A stretch of DNA of 11,791 nt from Thiotrichaceae bacterium (GCA_026992705.1 JALWYT010000296.1:1-11791); one strand, 5' to 3'; numbered from the stretch's first letter, positions 1 through 7,579 are shown. The notes: generated by a model from the letters alone, not told the origin. Program-made: numbers and translations.

Positions 1-682
1 GTTCTAAGTGGTAGCGGGCTAAATCACCTCGCGTTTCGATGCAATCAATATACGTCTTAGCGTTAGGTTCACCATCAACCTCTTTCATACAGAAAAAAGG
101 TGTTGATTTCACCATACGGCTTTCGTGAGTGTAAGGGAAGTCAATATGCGGTAAGCGTGGGGCAATCGCTTGATAGGTTTTGTGCATTTTTCGTTCTTGG
201 AACATTACTTGATACAGCCCCCGTGTTTCTGGATTTTTTGAGAATAAAATAACCCCTGCTGTTTCACGATCAATGCGGTGCATCGGTGTAATAAAATCCA
301 TGTTAAAACGCTTTTTAAGGCGGACTAATAAGGTTTCATGAAGATATTTACCCGCTGGGGCAACAGGCAAAAAATGCGGTTTATCGACGACAATAAAGTG
401 ATCATTTTGAAATAAAATGGTCTCTTGAAAGGGTATCTTTGTTTCTTTTTCAAGATGGCGATAATAAAACATCCGCTCACCGCCAACATAAGGCGTATCA
501 GGGCGATATAAAACCCCTTGCTCATTCATAATGCCATCTTGCTGAAGCCGATATTCCCATGTATCCCGATCAATATGCGGAAAGCGTTCAGCAAGAAAAT
601 CCAAAATCGTCGCCCAATTGCCTTCTGGCAACCAAAGATAACTTGGGCTGATTCCATTGCGTGTTGGTAGTGGTGATTTCAT
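1..682 (-). CDS. RluA-family RNA pseudouridine synthase, C-terminus cut by window edge
   Basis: Isomerises uridine to pseudouridine in structured RNA. I translated 227 codons from the ATG at 682; the 3' part lies beyond base 1. Residues 1-75 form a weak S4-like N-terminal region. The catalytic domain starts near residue 85, with the family-typical IVVDKPHFLPVAPAG around residues 97-111. The active-site motif HRIDRETAG is at 135-143, with D138 as the expected catalytic aspartate, followed by the usual segment through RKMHKTYQAI. The start is firm because a TGA stop directly precedes this ATG in the same frame. No strong Shine-Dalgarno is visible. Family members of this type are often near 290 residues, so perhaps 60-70 residues are missing. 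The target RNA cannot be told from sequence; this subgroup is distinct from canonical RluC or RluD, so I give no symbol. It is divergent from dsbD. Confidence 0.9.
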   Translation of the reverse strand, partial: MKSPLPTRNGISPSYLWLPEGNWATILDFLAERFPHIDRDTWEYRLQQDGIMNEQGVLYRPDTPYVGGERMFYYRHLEKETKIPFQETILFQNDHFIVVDKPHFLPVAPAGKYLHETLLVRLKKRFNMDFITPMHRIDRETAGVILFSKNPETRGLYQVMFQERKMHKTYQAIAPRLPHIDFPYTHESRMVKSTPFFCMKEVDGEPNAKTYIDCIETRGDLARYHLE

Positions 683-996
683 TCAATATTTAAAATTTTA
701 TAGTGACCGACTAAATTGGGCTCCATTTTATTTGAACCCCAGTCAAAAACATGGAGTTTATGAATCTTATAACAGAATAGACCATAAACTGGATGGCTAT
801 ACAAAATAGTATTCTTCTATCTCTTGAAAAAGCTCGACGAAATGAACATCTAAGACTATATTTGTGACATTATATGCAATTATATCTATGTATCTGGAAT
901 CATGACTTTGATATAAAAAATATTTAGGGCTGGTAAGTATCCGAAAAATTCAGAATGAATATAGTGCTAAAATCTACCAATTAACAAAGAGACACA
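683..996. other. AT-rich divergent intergenic region before dsbD
   Basis: These 314 bases separate the - strand pseudouridine synthase gene from dsbD and must hold promoters for both. I find no convincing -35/-10 pair. A TTGATA at 908-913 lacks a good -10 at normal spacing, and AT-rich hexamers abound. The dsbD ribosome site is probably AAGAG near 987-991, about five bases before the ATG. Two start-less open stretches cross the region: + strand 642-806 and - strand 949-800. Their stops nearly coincide (807-809 and 797-799). Neither has a start codon with a ribosome site. No hairpin terminator or known riboswitch is recognisable. Confidence 0.5.
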
Positions 997-3348
997 ATGA
1001 AAAAATTAATCTACCTTATAATTTTACTGTTTGCATCTAATGCCTACGGGCTTAGTCAAGAAGATTTACTAAAACCTGATGAAGCATTTAGTCTTTCTCA
1101 ACCAGTATATGACTCATCGGGTAATATTTCTGCCACGTGGAAAATTGCCGATAACTATTATTTGTATAAAAAAACGTTTAAGTTTAAATCCGATAGTGAC
1201 AATATAAAATTAGGTAAACCAATATATCCCGTATCTGAAAAATATCGAGATATAACACAAGGAAAAATGGTTGATATATTCCGTAAAGAAGTCACCATTA
1301 ATATCCCTGTAGAAACAATTGATGGAAGTGAGCTTCCCTCCGAAATCAAAATCCAAACAACTCATCAAGGCTGCTATGATGGTGGTGTTTGTTATCCACC
1401 TAAAAAAATAGATTTTACATTAGCTAAACAAGACAGCGGTACAGTACCTCCTATATTAACTACAGTTAATAGTACTCAAAGTACGCAAAATAACAATACG
1501 AATAAAACTGAAACCAATAATAGTAATACCCTCTCTACAAAAAATTTAATTACTAAAATGGGTTTTGAAAGTGAAAAAGAGAAACAACCCATTCCTGTTG
1601 AAGAAGCATTTCAATTTGATCTACAAACTACTAATAATCAATACATTGCTAAATTCACCATTACCCCAGGTCACTACTTGTATAAAGAAAAAATCAAGTT
1701 CAAGTTACTTGATGCTGATGATCTTATATTAGGAAATCTTGCCTTCCTCCAAACAGTTATTAAAAATGATGCAGCTTATGGTGAAATTGAGGTCTATGAG
1801 AAAAGTTTTAATGTCGAAATTCCGCTAGAAGGAAAAATCAGTAAAACAGCCAAATTATTTGTTGAATATCAAGGTTGCTCCGAACTAACAGGAATTTGCT
1901 ATCCACCTGTAAAAGTTACTACTCCTATTCTTGGAGATTCTGTTACAGCAGCAACAGAAATGGAGAAAAATACCGCACAAACAATATCTTCCTCCGTTGG
2001 TATTGAACAAACTGAGCAAGATGTTTTTGCTAATAAGCTTAAAAATAGTAGCTTTTTTGCCATGCTCGCTATCTTTTTTGTTGCAGGCTTAGGTTTAGCA
2101 TTAACACCTTGTGTATTCCCAATGATTCCTATTTTATCGGGTATTATCGCAGGTCAGACAGGTTATTTATCAACACGCCGCTCCTTTATGCTATCGCTTG
2201 CCTATGTGTTACCAATGGCAACAACTTATGCATTCGTGGGCGTTATTGCAGGGCTATCTGCAGGTGCAATCAACCTTCAAGTAATCTTTCAAACACCTTG
2301 GGTCATTATTTTATTCGCTATTATCTTTGTGCTTCTTTCCCTATCTATGTTTGGCTTTTATGAACTACAAATGCCAGGTAGTATTCAAAGTCGTTTAACT
2401 GAGATCAGTAACCGACAGGAAGGTGGTAATATCATGGGTGTTGCTATCATGGGGATTTTATCTGCCATTATCGTAGGACCTTGTGTTACTGCTCCACTAA
2501 TTGGTGCATTAATTTATATTGCAGAAACAGGAGATGCAGTACTCGGAGGTTCCGCCTTATTTGCATTAGGTATGGGGATGGGGACACCGCTACTGATTAT
2601 CGGTACATCTGCAGGAAAGTTACTTCCAAGAGCAGGGGCATGGATGGATACGACAAAAGCAATTTTTGGTGTTATGATGCTTGGCTTGGCAATTTGGATG
2701 CTTGATCGTATTGTACCAGGTGAAGTCACTTTATTACTCACTGGTACCCTATTACTTGTTTCTAGCCTCTATACTGGTGCATTAGAACGAATTACTGTAG
2801 AAACCAGCAACATAGCCCGCTTCTTTAAAGGGATTGGAATTGTCATGTTTATCTTCGGAGTCATGATGATAATTGGTTCAGCAACAGGTAATACTAGCTT
2901 AACACAACCATTGAAAAAACTATTTACTCCAAGTGCAATCGTCAGTAGTCAAACAAGCAATATACCCGCTTCTGTAAACTTTACACGTATAAAAGGTATT
3001 AAGGGGCTTGAAGTAGCTTTAGCACAAGCTAAAACTAACAATAAAATTTCAATGCTCGATTTTTATGCAGATTGGTGTGTATCATGCAAAGAACTAGAGC
3101 ATATTACATTTGCCAATCCTCGTGTAATTGCCAACTTGCAGAATATTAATACTATTCAAGCTGATGTCACTGCAAATGACGACCAAGATAAAGCATTAAT
3201 GAAAAAATTATCAATTATTGCTCCACCTGCTATCCTGTTCTTCAAGCCTGATGGTACAGAGTTAAAAGAGTATCGCTTAGTGGGTTATCATGCACCTGAG
3301 GCTTTTTTAGCACACCTTGCTAAAATACAAACAGCAACAGAATTATAA
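997..3348 (+). CDS. dsbD: Thiol:disulfide interchange protein DsbD with duplicated alpha domain
   Basis: Carries reducing power from cytoplasmic thioredoxin across the inner membrane to periplasmic partners such as DsbC and TlpA/CcmG-type proteins. Residues 1-18 are a signal peptide ending AYG. Two tandem DsbD-alpha domains follow: residues ~25-142 with C126 and C132 (GCYDGGVCYPP), and ~200-312 with C294 and C301 (GCSELTGICYPP). An Asn/Thr/Ser-rich linker (~155-183) separates them. The membrane beta domain spans ~353-630 and carries both redox cysteines, C372 (LTPCVFP) and C496 (VGPCVTAP). The C-terminal gamma thioredoxin domain has WCVSC (C694, C697) and the cis-proline region APPAILFF. At 783 residues it is about 200 longer than E. 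coli DsbD, explained by the extra alpha domain and linker. All expected redox cysteines are present. AAGAG lies about five bases before the ATG. A broken TlpA-like gene follows two bases after the stop. Confidence 0.97.
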   Translation: MKKLIYLIILLFASNAYGLSQEDLLKPDEAFSLSQPVYDSSGNISATWKIADNYYLYKKTFKFKSDSDNIKLGKPIYPVSEKYRDITQGKMVDIFRKEVTINIPVETIDGSELPSEIKIQTTHQGCYDGGVCYPPKKIDFTLAKQDSGTVPPILTTVNSTQSTQNNNTNKTETNNSNTLSTKNLITKMGFESEKEKQPIPVEEAFQFDLQTTNNQYIAKFTITPGHYLYKEKIKFKLLDADDLILGNLAFLQTVIKNDAAYGEIEVYEKSFNVEIPLEGKISKTAKLFVEYQGCSELTGICYPPVKVTTPILGDSVTAATEMEKNTAQTISSSVGIEQTEQDVFANKLKNSSFFAMLAIFFVAGLGLALTPCVFPMIPILSGIIAGQTGYLSTRRSFMLSLAYVLPMATTYAFVGVIAGLSAGAINLQVIFQTPWVIILFAIIFVLLSLSMFGFYELQMPGSIQSRLTEISNRQEGGNIMGVAIMGILSAIIVGPCVTAPLIGALIYIAETGDAVLGGSALFALGMGMGTPLLIIGTSAGKLLPRAGAWMDTTKAIFGVMMLGLAIWMLDRIVPGEVTLLLTGTLLLVSSLYTGALERITVETSNIARFFKGIGIVMFIFGVMMIIGSATGNTSLTQPLKKLFTPSAIVSSQTSNIPASVNFTRIKGIKGLEVALAQAKTNNKISMLDFYADWCVSCKELEHITFANPRVIANLQNINTIQADVTANDDQDKALMKKLSIIAPPAILFFKPDGTELKEYRLVGYHAPEAFLAHLAKIQTATEL

Positions 3349-3350
3349 TT

Positions 3351-3898
3351 ATGTTGGCTTATCGCCTTTTGTCACCCCTATTTATCTTAGTTACACTGAC
3401 TGCTTGTTAGAGTAACAGTGATGACGAAAAAGCAATAATGCCAAACACTAATTTTATTTCCCAATATGGTACTGAATATATTGGAAAGTCAGCGCCTCAA
3501 TTTAGCTTACAATCAATTAAATCAGGAAAAATAAACTTAACTGACTATAAAGGGAAAGTCGTTCTTATCAATTTTTGGGCAACATGGTGTCCTCCCTGCC
3601 GTGCTGAGATTCCTGGTTTTATTGATGTCTATGATAAACTATCTAACAAGGGCTTTATAATTATTGGCATTGCATTAGATAAAAAAATTTAATAAAACGC
3701 TTTATTGATGAATATAATATTAATTATCCTATCGCCTATGGCGAAGCTGATATTTATAAACTTGCAAAAACACTCGGTAATACAATGGAAGCCCTACCTT
3801 ATAACGTCATTCTCAATAAAGAGCATAAGGTTATTTATGCCGAACCAGGTATACTACCTAAAAAACGTTTAGTTTCGATAATTAAGACTATTTTATAA
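3351..3898 (+). pseudogene. TlpA/ResA-like thioredoxin lipoprotein, broken by a nonsense codon and a frameshift
   Basis: The intact ancestor would have been a membrane-anchored periplasmic thiol-disulfide oxidoreductase, plausibly reduced by the DsbD encoded two bases upstream. From ATG 3351 the frame gives a short hydrophobic signal ending in a lipobox, LTAC (Cys codon 3405-3407), then TAG at 3408-3410. The same frame continues as SNSDDEKA and a TlpA-like domain (GKSAPQFSL; NFWATWCPPC with Cys codons at 3588 and 3597; FIIIGIALDKK). It stops at 3690-3692 after an A7 run (3681-3687). One added A restores LIKRFIDEYN through LVSIIKTIL to TAA at 3896. The span of 548 bases is one short of 183 codons, which fits a one-base deletion. 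Internal ATG 3438 could start only a truncated form without lipidation or the C-terminal strands. Two independent lesions argue for real decay, though assembly error is possible. Confidence 0.85.
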
Positions 3899-3949
3899 CA
3901 ATAGGAAATATCTGTTTTATTCCCATATACTGTTTCAATCTTCGTAAGA

Positions 3950-4162
3950 TCAGTCTTGCCCACAACATGATGAACCTATAAACTGAGCATTAGTACATGG
4001 CATATCACCGTAAGAACAAAATATACAACATTCACCGTCTTTTGCTTTTATTTGTTCCTTGCAGTTAGAACAACGATGGTATAGCTGGCAAGTGCCTTCT
4101 ATCATCGTTTCTTTTTGCTGAAAGCCACATTTAGGGCAGGTAATAATAGACTCAAGAATCAT
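3950..4162 (-). CDS. Small cysteine-rich GDCCVxC-type (seleno)protein family member, Cys form
   Basis: A 70-residue, probably cytoplasmic protein with eleven cysteines and no signal peptide or membrane segment. It has CPKC (C9, C12) and CSNC (C31, C34), together a likely zinc ribbon. Then comes GECCIFCSYGDMPC (C45, C46, C49, C56), matching the signature of the family NCBI calls GDCCVxC domain-containing (seleno)protein, with Glu for Asp and Ile for Val. A further CC pair is at 66-67. Family function is, to my knowledge, not established; metal binding or redox activity is inference. Some relatives use selenocysteine, but this copy is open throughout with ordinary Cys codons. Its ATG (4162) lies one base after the phosphoglucomutase stop, so the two are probably co-transcribed and perhaps translationally coupled. 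Its 3' end converges on the broken thioredoxin gene 51 bases away, with no clear terminator between. Confidence 0.8.
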   Translation of the reverse strand: MILESIITCPKCGFQQKETMIEGTCQLYHRCSNCKEQIKAKDGECCIFCSYGDMPCTNAQFIGSSCCGQD

Positions 4163-4163
4163 A

Positions 4164-5798
4164 TCAAGTGATTACATCAGGCTTACATCGCCCTGTGTAT
4201 TCTTCAATATCAGCGAGCACATTGGCAATGGCGATTAATTCAACTAGAGCTTCTTGGGTATCGAGGTCATGTTGTTTAACGTCGGCAATATAGCGTTCAA
4301 TATAAACTCGTAAGGTTGCTCCTTGTGTGCCTGTGCCTGATAAGCGGAAAATTATTCTTGAATCATCTTCAAAAATAATTCGTATTCCCTGCCCTTCAGT
4401 GCGACTGCCATCGACGGGATCAAGGTATGAAAAGTTATCTGCTAGAGCGACTTTTAAGCCTGCAAATTCTTTACCTGTAAGCCCTGCAAGCTGGTCTTCT
4501 AAGTTGCTCATTAAATCATTGGCTTTTGTTGCATTAATCCCTTCATAATCGTGGCGAGTATAATAATGCCGTCCGTATTTTGCCCAATGTTCACGCACAA
4601 GGTCTTCAACTGAGCATTGTTTAATCGCCAGTAAATTAAGCCAGAATAATACTGCCCATATTCCATCTTTTTCACGAACATGGTCTGAGCCTGTGCCAAA
4701 GCTTTCTTCACCGCAAAATGTAATGCGATTATCGTCCAACAAATTACCAAAAAACTTCCAACCTGTTGGCGTTTCGTAGCAGGGAATTTCTAGGCGTTTT
4801 GCGACTAAATCAACCGCTTGGCTAGTGGGCATTGAACGAGCTACACCTTTTATTCCATCTTTGTAGCCGGGTATTAAATGAGCATTGGCAACTATAATAG
4901 CGAGGCTATCACTCGGGGTTACAAAAAAGTAATTCCCTAAAATCATATTCCGATCACCATCACCATCCGATGCCGCACCAAAACTAGGACCTGTAGCAGA
5001 ATATAGCTTTTGCATTAGCTCTTTAGCATGGACTTGATTGGGGTCGGGATGCCCACCACCAAAATTCCCTAGTGGTCTTCTTCGCATAATGGCGGACTCT
5101 GGAGCATTTAAGCGATTTTGAAAAATCTCAACCGCATAAGGACCTGTTACCGCATTCATTGCATCAAATAACATGGAGAAATTGGAGCTTTCCAATAGGC
5201 GAGTAATTTTAGGGAAATCAAACAGTGTTTCCATATAATCAGCATAGTCGGCAACAGGATCAATAATCTCAACTTGCAAATCACCAACCGTAAAGCTTCC
5301 AAGCTTATCCATTGGAATCGCTTGTACTGTCAGGATACGGTATTCTTGTATCCGCAAGCTTTGTTGATAAATTGCTTCAGTGATTGACTCGGGTGCAGGA
5401 CCACCGGTTGCGATATTGTATTTAATACCGAAATCACCTTCAGGACCACCGGGGTTATGGCTTGCTGATAAAATAATGCCACCCAAAGCTTTATATTTGC
5501 GAATAAGATGCGATACAGCAGGAGTTGACAAAATACCCCCCTGCCCTAGCAAAACTTTTGCCACTCCATTGGCAGCCGCCATGCGTAAAATAATTTTAAT
5601 CGCTTCACGATTATAAAAACGACCATCTCCCCCTAAAACGAGGATAGAACCTTCAAGGTTTTCGATACAATTGAAAATTGATTGAACAAATGCTTGCAAA
5701 TAATCGGGGGTTTGAAACCGTTTGACACTTTTTCGTAGCCCTGATGTGCCAGGTTTTTGATCATCGAAGGGAGATATTTTAATAATTTCAATTGGCAT
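4164..5798 (-). CDS. pgm: Phosphoglucomutase (alpha-D-glucose-phosphate type)
   Basis: Cytoplasmic enzyme interconverting glucose 1-phosphate and glucose 6-phosphate, linking glycolysis to glycogen and UDP-glucose synthesis. At 544 residues it has normal family length and all hallmark loops in order. The N-terminal TSGLRK is at 18-23. The phosphoserine loop SASHNPGG is at 111-118, with S113 the expected phosphorylated residue. The metal-binding loop DGDGDR is at 278-283. The sugar-recognition segment CGEESFGTGSDH is at 362-373, and the phosphate-binding loop RLSGTGTQG at 485-493. The layout resembles the PGM1-like bacterial and eukaryotic group more than the phosphomannomutase/AlgC group. A GAGAG stands about six bases before the ATG. 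The gene is first of a two-gene - strand unit with the small cysteine-rich gene one base downstream, and is divergent from the DUF1249 gene across about 90 bases. Confidence 0.95.
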   Translation of the reverse strand: MPIEIIKISPFDDQKPGTSGLRKSVKRFQTPDYLQAFVQSIFNCIENLEGSILVLGGDGRFYNREAIKIILRMAAANGVAKVLLGQGGILSTPAVSHLIRKYKALGGIILSASHNPGGPEGDFGIKYNIATGGPAPESITEAIYQQSLRIQEYRILTVQAIPMDKLGSFTVGDLQVEIIDPVADYADYMETLFDFPKITRLLESSNFSMLFDAMNAVTGPYAVEIFQNRLNAPESAIMRRRPLGNFGGGHPDPNQVHAKELMQKLYSATGPSFGAASDGDGDRNMILGNYFFVTPSDSLAIIVANAHLIPGYKDGIKGVARSMPTSQAVDLVAKRLEIPCYETPTGWKFFGNLLDDNRITFCGEESFGTGSDHVREKDGIWAVLFWLNLLAIKQCSVEDLVREHWAKYGRHYYTRHDYEGINATKANDLMSNLEDQLAGLTGKEFAGLKVALADNFSYLDPVDGSRTEGQGIRIIFEDDSRIIFRLSGTGTQGATLRVYIERYIADVKQHDLDTQEALVELIAIANVLADIEEYTGRCKPDVIT

Positions 5799-5889
5799 AA
5801 CAACTCTCTATCATTCCTTTGGATTGTTTCTTTTCACGAGGATTGCTTTCATCCTCTTTTTTTATTGGTATTTATGGTATCATATTTTT

Positions 5890-6339
5890 ATGCAAATAAG
5901 AGATCAACATCGGGCTATTTGTGCACCCCGTCCAAAATCCTACGCCGCATTGATGGAAATGTACGAGCACAATTATATGCGAATTCGCCTGCTCTGTGGC
6001 GACGTTAGAAGCATTAATGATGAAGTTATTTCAACACCGCCTAAAGGGATGCCCGTTCATTTGCGTGTGCTTGATCAAGCTGCACACACCACAACTATTT
6101 TATTGACTTATCAATTCACTCAAGGCAAAAAAGAACAGCGTCCTGATTTGCGAGTAAGAATTTATCACGATTCGCGGCAAGCTGAAGTCATTAGCCGAAA
6201 ATGCCAATTAACGGGGAAAAATGTTGCTGCATGGGAGGCAAAAATAGATAGTTCATTATTATGCCGCTGGCGATTAAATCGCTTTCTTTACAAATGGACA
6301 GCCTATTTGCTGCGGCAGGGGCATGTGTTTACTTCATAA
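5890..6339 (+). CDS. DUF1249 (YqiB-type) protein of unknown function
   Basis: A soluble protein of the gammaproteobacterial DUF1249 family, to which E. coli YqiB belongs; its function is unknown to me. The strongest match is DLRVRIYHDSRQAEV at 86-100, followed by the C-terminal LCRWRLNRFLYKWTAYLLRQG at 124-144. This parallels the E. coli VRLYHDAMVAEV core and its NQFLADWLRYCLAHG end. I chose ATG 5890 (149 residues, close to the usual ~140). The longer frame from ATG 5824 would add 22 mostly hydrophobic residues encoded in what looks like the divergent promoter region. No clear Shine-Dalgarno precedes either start. In many Gammaproteobacteria yqiB lies near nudix and cpdA genes; here it stands between pgm and rluB, so the context gives no hint of function. 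It ends 13 bases from the convergent rluB stop. Confidence 0.85.
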   Translation: MQIRDQHRAICAPRPKSYAALMEMYEHNYMRIRLLCGDVRSINDEVISTPPKGMPVHLRVLDQAAHTTTILLTYQFTQGKKEQRPDLRVRIYHDSRQAEVISRKCQLTGKNVAAWEAKIDSSLLCRWRLNRFLYKWTAYLLRQGHVFTS

Positions 6340-6352
6340 AATAAATCTGTAC

Positions 6353-7195
6353 TTACTTCCGCTTTTTCTTTTTATAAAGCTTTTTAGACTTGCCGCGATT
6401 ATTACCATATTTTACTTTTTTATCCGCTTTGCGTTTAGCCGAGTCATAATCATTATTTAAACGCAAGCCAACACTTTCATATAAGCTTCGCATGGCTTTA
6501 AAATCAAGTTCTTCATGGCGACCTCGGGGGAGATAACGGGGTAAATTAACAGTGCCATAGCGAACACGAATGAGTCGGCTGACTTTTAAATCAAACATTT
6601 CCCACATACGGCGGACTTCACGGGTTCGACCTTCTTTTAAAACAACGTGATACCACTGATTTGCTCCCTCTCCGCCAGCAAATTTTATACTATTAAAACG
6701 AGCCATGCCGTCTTCGAGTTCCACGCCCGTCTGCAACTGCTTGATAATATCATCAGTAACTTCACCCAAAATTCTAACCGCATATTCTCGCTCGATTTCC
6801 CATGAGGGGTGCATCAGTCGATTGGCTAATTCACCATCATTTGTGAATAGCAATAAGCCATCGGTATTAAAATCCAAGCGTCCGACTTGTATCCAGCGTC
6901 CGCTAGGCAATTTGGGCAAATTATCAAATACCGTTGGGCGACCTTCTGGGTCTTTGGTGGTGCTGACTTCGCCTGATTGTTTATGATACATCAACACTTT
7001 AGGCGTTGCTCTTAGCCTGCTTTCCAAGCGTAAACGCTGCCCTCGCAGTATTACTTGATCATTTTCAGTAATTTTTGTACCCGGTTCAGGTTGTTTGCCA
7101 TTAACCAATATATCGCCTTGTGCTATCCAGCGTTCAATTTCCCTACGCGAACCATAGCCTGCTCTGGCAAGTATTTTTTGTATCCGTTCAGCCAT
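6353..7195 (-). CDS. rluB: Ribosomal large subunit pseudouridine synthase B
   Basis: RsuA/RluB-family synthase. E. coli RluB modifies U2605 of 23S rRNA, and this protein very probably does the same. Residues 1-55 are an S4 RNA-binding domain (KILARAGYGSRREIERWI, then DILVNGK). The catalytic domain carries VGRLDFNTDGLLLFTNDG at 104-121, with D108 as catalytic aspartate, then HPSWEIEREYAVRI. The segment KEGRTREVRRMWEM is the conserved RNA-contact region. The last 30 residues form a Lys/Arg-rich tail (KSKKLYKKKKRK), typical of RluB rather than RsuA or RluE. At 280 residues the length is normal. The start ATG 7195 is the natural S4-domain start. The PnuC-like gene ends 15 bases upstream on the same strand, so the two are likely one transcript. 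A TGGAT stands roughly ten bases before the ATG as a weak ribosome site. Confidence 0.93.
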   Translation of the reverse strand: MAERIQKILARAGYGSRREIERWIAQGDILVNGKQPEPGTKITENDQVILRGQRLRLESRLRATPKVLMYHKQSGEVSTTKDPEGRPTVFDNLPKLPSGRWIQVGRLDFNTDGLLLFTNDGELANRLMHPSWEIEREYAVRILGEVTDDIIKQLQTGVELEDGMARFNSIKFAGGEGANQWYHVVLKEGRTREVRRMWEMFDLKVSRLIRVRYGTVNLPRYLPRGRHEELDFKAMRSLYESVGLRLNNDYDSAKRKADKKVKYGNNRGKSKKLYKKKKRK

Positions 7196-7210
7196 AATTT
7201 GATATCCAAT

Positions 7211-7450
7211 TTATAATATCAACCAACGATATATGCCTAATAGATTGATTGCAATAAATACAAGGTTCTGAAAGGCAACCCCGTAAGCTTTTTCCCGTAG
7301 CCCCCAGATTAATAGTAAAACACTTGATAACAAGTAGAATACATAAGCCCAGCCGCTAATCGACATATTAAGAGCAAGCAAAACAGCCGCACTGACTCCT
7401 GTTAATGAGCCTGTCCATTCAATAAATTTTGATACTCTTTGATAGTACAT
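7211..7450 (-). CDS. Small three-helix membrane protein, PnuC-like half-size
   Basis: A 79-residue inner-membrane protein. Predicted helices are about residues 12-29, 33-51 and 56-77. The C-terminal pattern GVAFQNLVFIAINLLGIYRW resembles the conserved end of PnuC nicotinamide riboside transporters (QNLVF..N..GIYRW). Known PnuC proteins are more than twice as long, with two three-helix repeats plus a linker helix, and are structurally related to SWEET sugar transporters. This protein would correspond to one repeat, so transport would require oligomerisation as in SemiSWEETs; that is inference. I see no frame remnant of a second repeat: downstream is rluB after 15 bases, and upstream is the intergenic region. 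The ATG at 7450 fits just before the first helix; no good Shine-Dalgarno is seen. It is likely co-transcribed with rluB. It could also be an unrelated short membrane protein. Confidence 0.65.
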   Translation of the reverse strand: MYYQRVSKFIEWTGSLTGVSAAVLLALNMSISGWAYVFYLLSSVLLLIWGLREKAYGVAFQNLVFIAINLLGIYRWLIL

Positions 7451-7538
7451 TGATAATTATGAGTTTGAAAAATCGTTAAATACTAGCTTATTTATTGTAA
7501 TCGATGTAAATATTTTTGATTATTATCAGGACTTATCA

Positions 7539-7579
7539 AAATTATCTTGACTACAATCGCTATGCGATCAAGATAATTT
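7539..7579. repeat. Perfect 12-base inverted repeat with inner hairpin
   Basis: AAATTATCTTGA (7539-7550) and TCAAGATAATTT (7568-7579) are exact reverse complements, 17 bases apart. Inside lies a second dyad, ATCGC TAT GCGAT (7556-7568), sharing its last base with the right arm. The element lies between the divergent PnuC-like and PPK2 genes, 89 bases upstream of the former and 160 upstream of the latter. It is therefore not a terminator for either gene. It could be an operator, a leader RNA structure or a small dispersed repeat; the sequence does not decide. Confidence 0.75.

Noticed and set aside
325..525. 66-residue - strand ORF
   Set aside because: It is an alternative frame inside the RluA-family gene, which has clear motifs and covers the same bases.
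793..867. 24-codon ORF (begins MAIQNSILLS) upstream of dsbD
   Set aside because: Too short, no Shine-Dalgarno, no recognisable family; expected by chance.
3408..3410. TAG as a recoded (pyrrolysine or readthrough) codon
   Set aside because: No pyl genes or context support this, and a second frameshift lesion in the same gene makes simple decay more likely.
4020..4030. In-frame UGA/selenocysteine in the small cysteine-rich gene
   Set aside because: The frame is open throughout with Cys codons at the CC signature, so this is the Cys form.
5824..5889. Longer start for the DUF1249 gene, adding a hydrophobic N-terminal segment
   Set aside because: The extra 22 residues are encoded in T-rich DNA of the divergent promoter region, lack a ribosome site, and exceed the usual family length.
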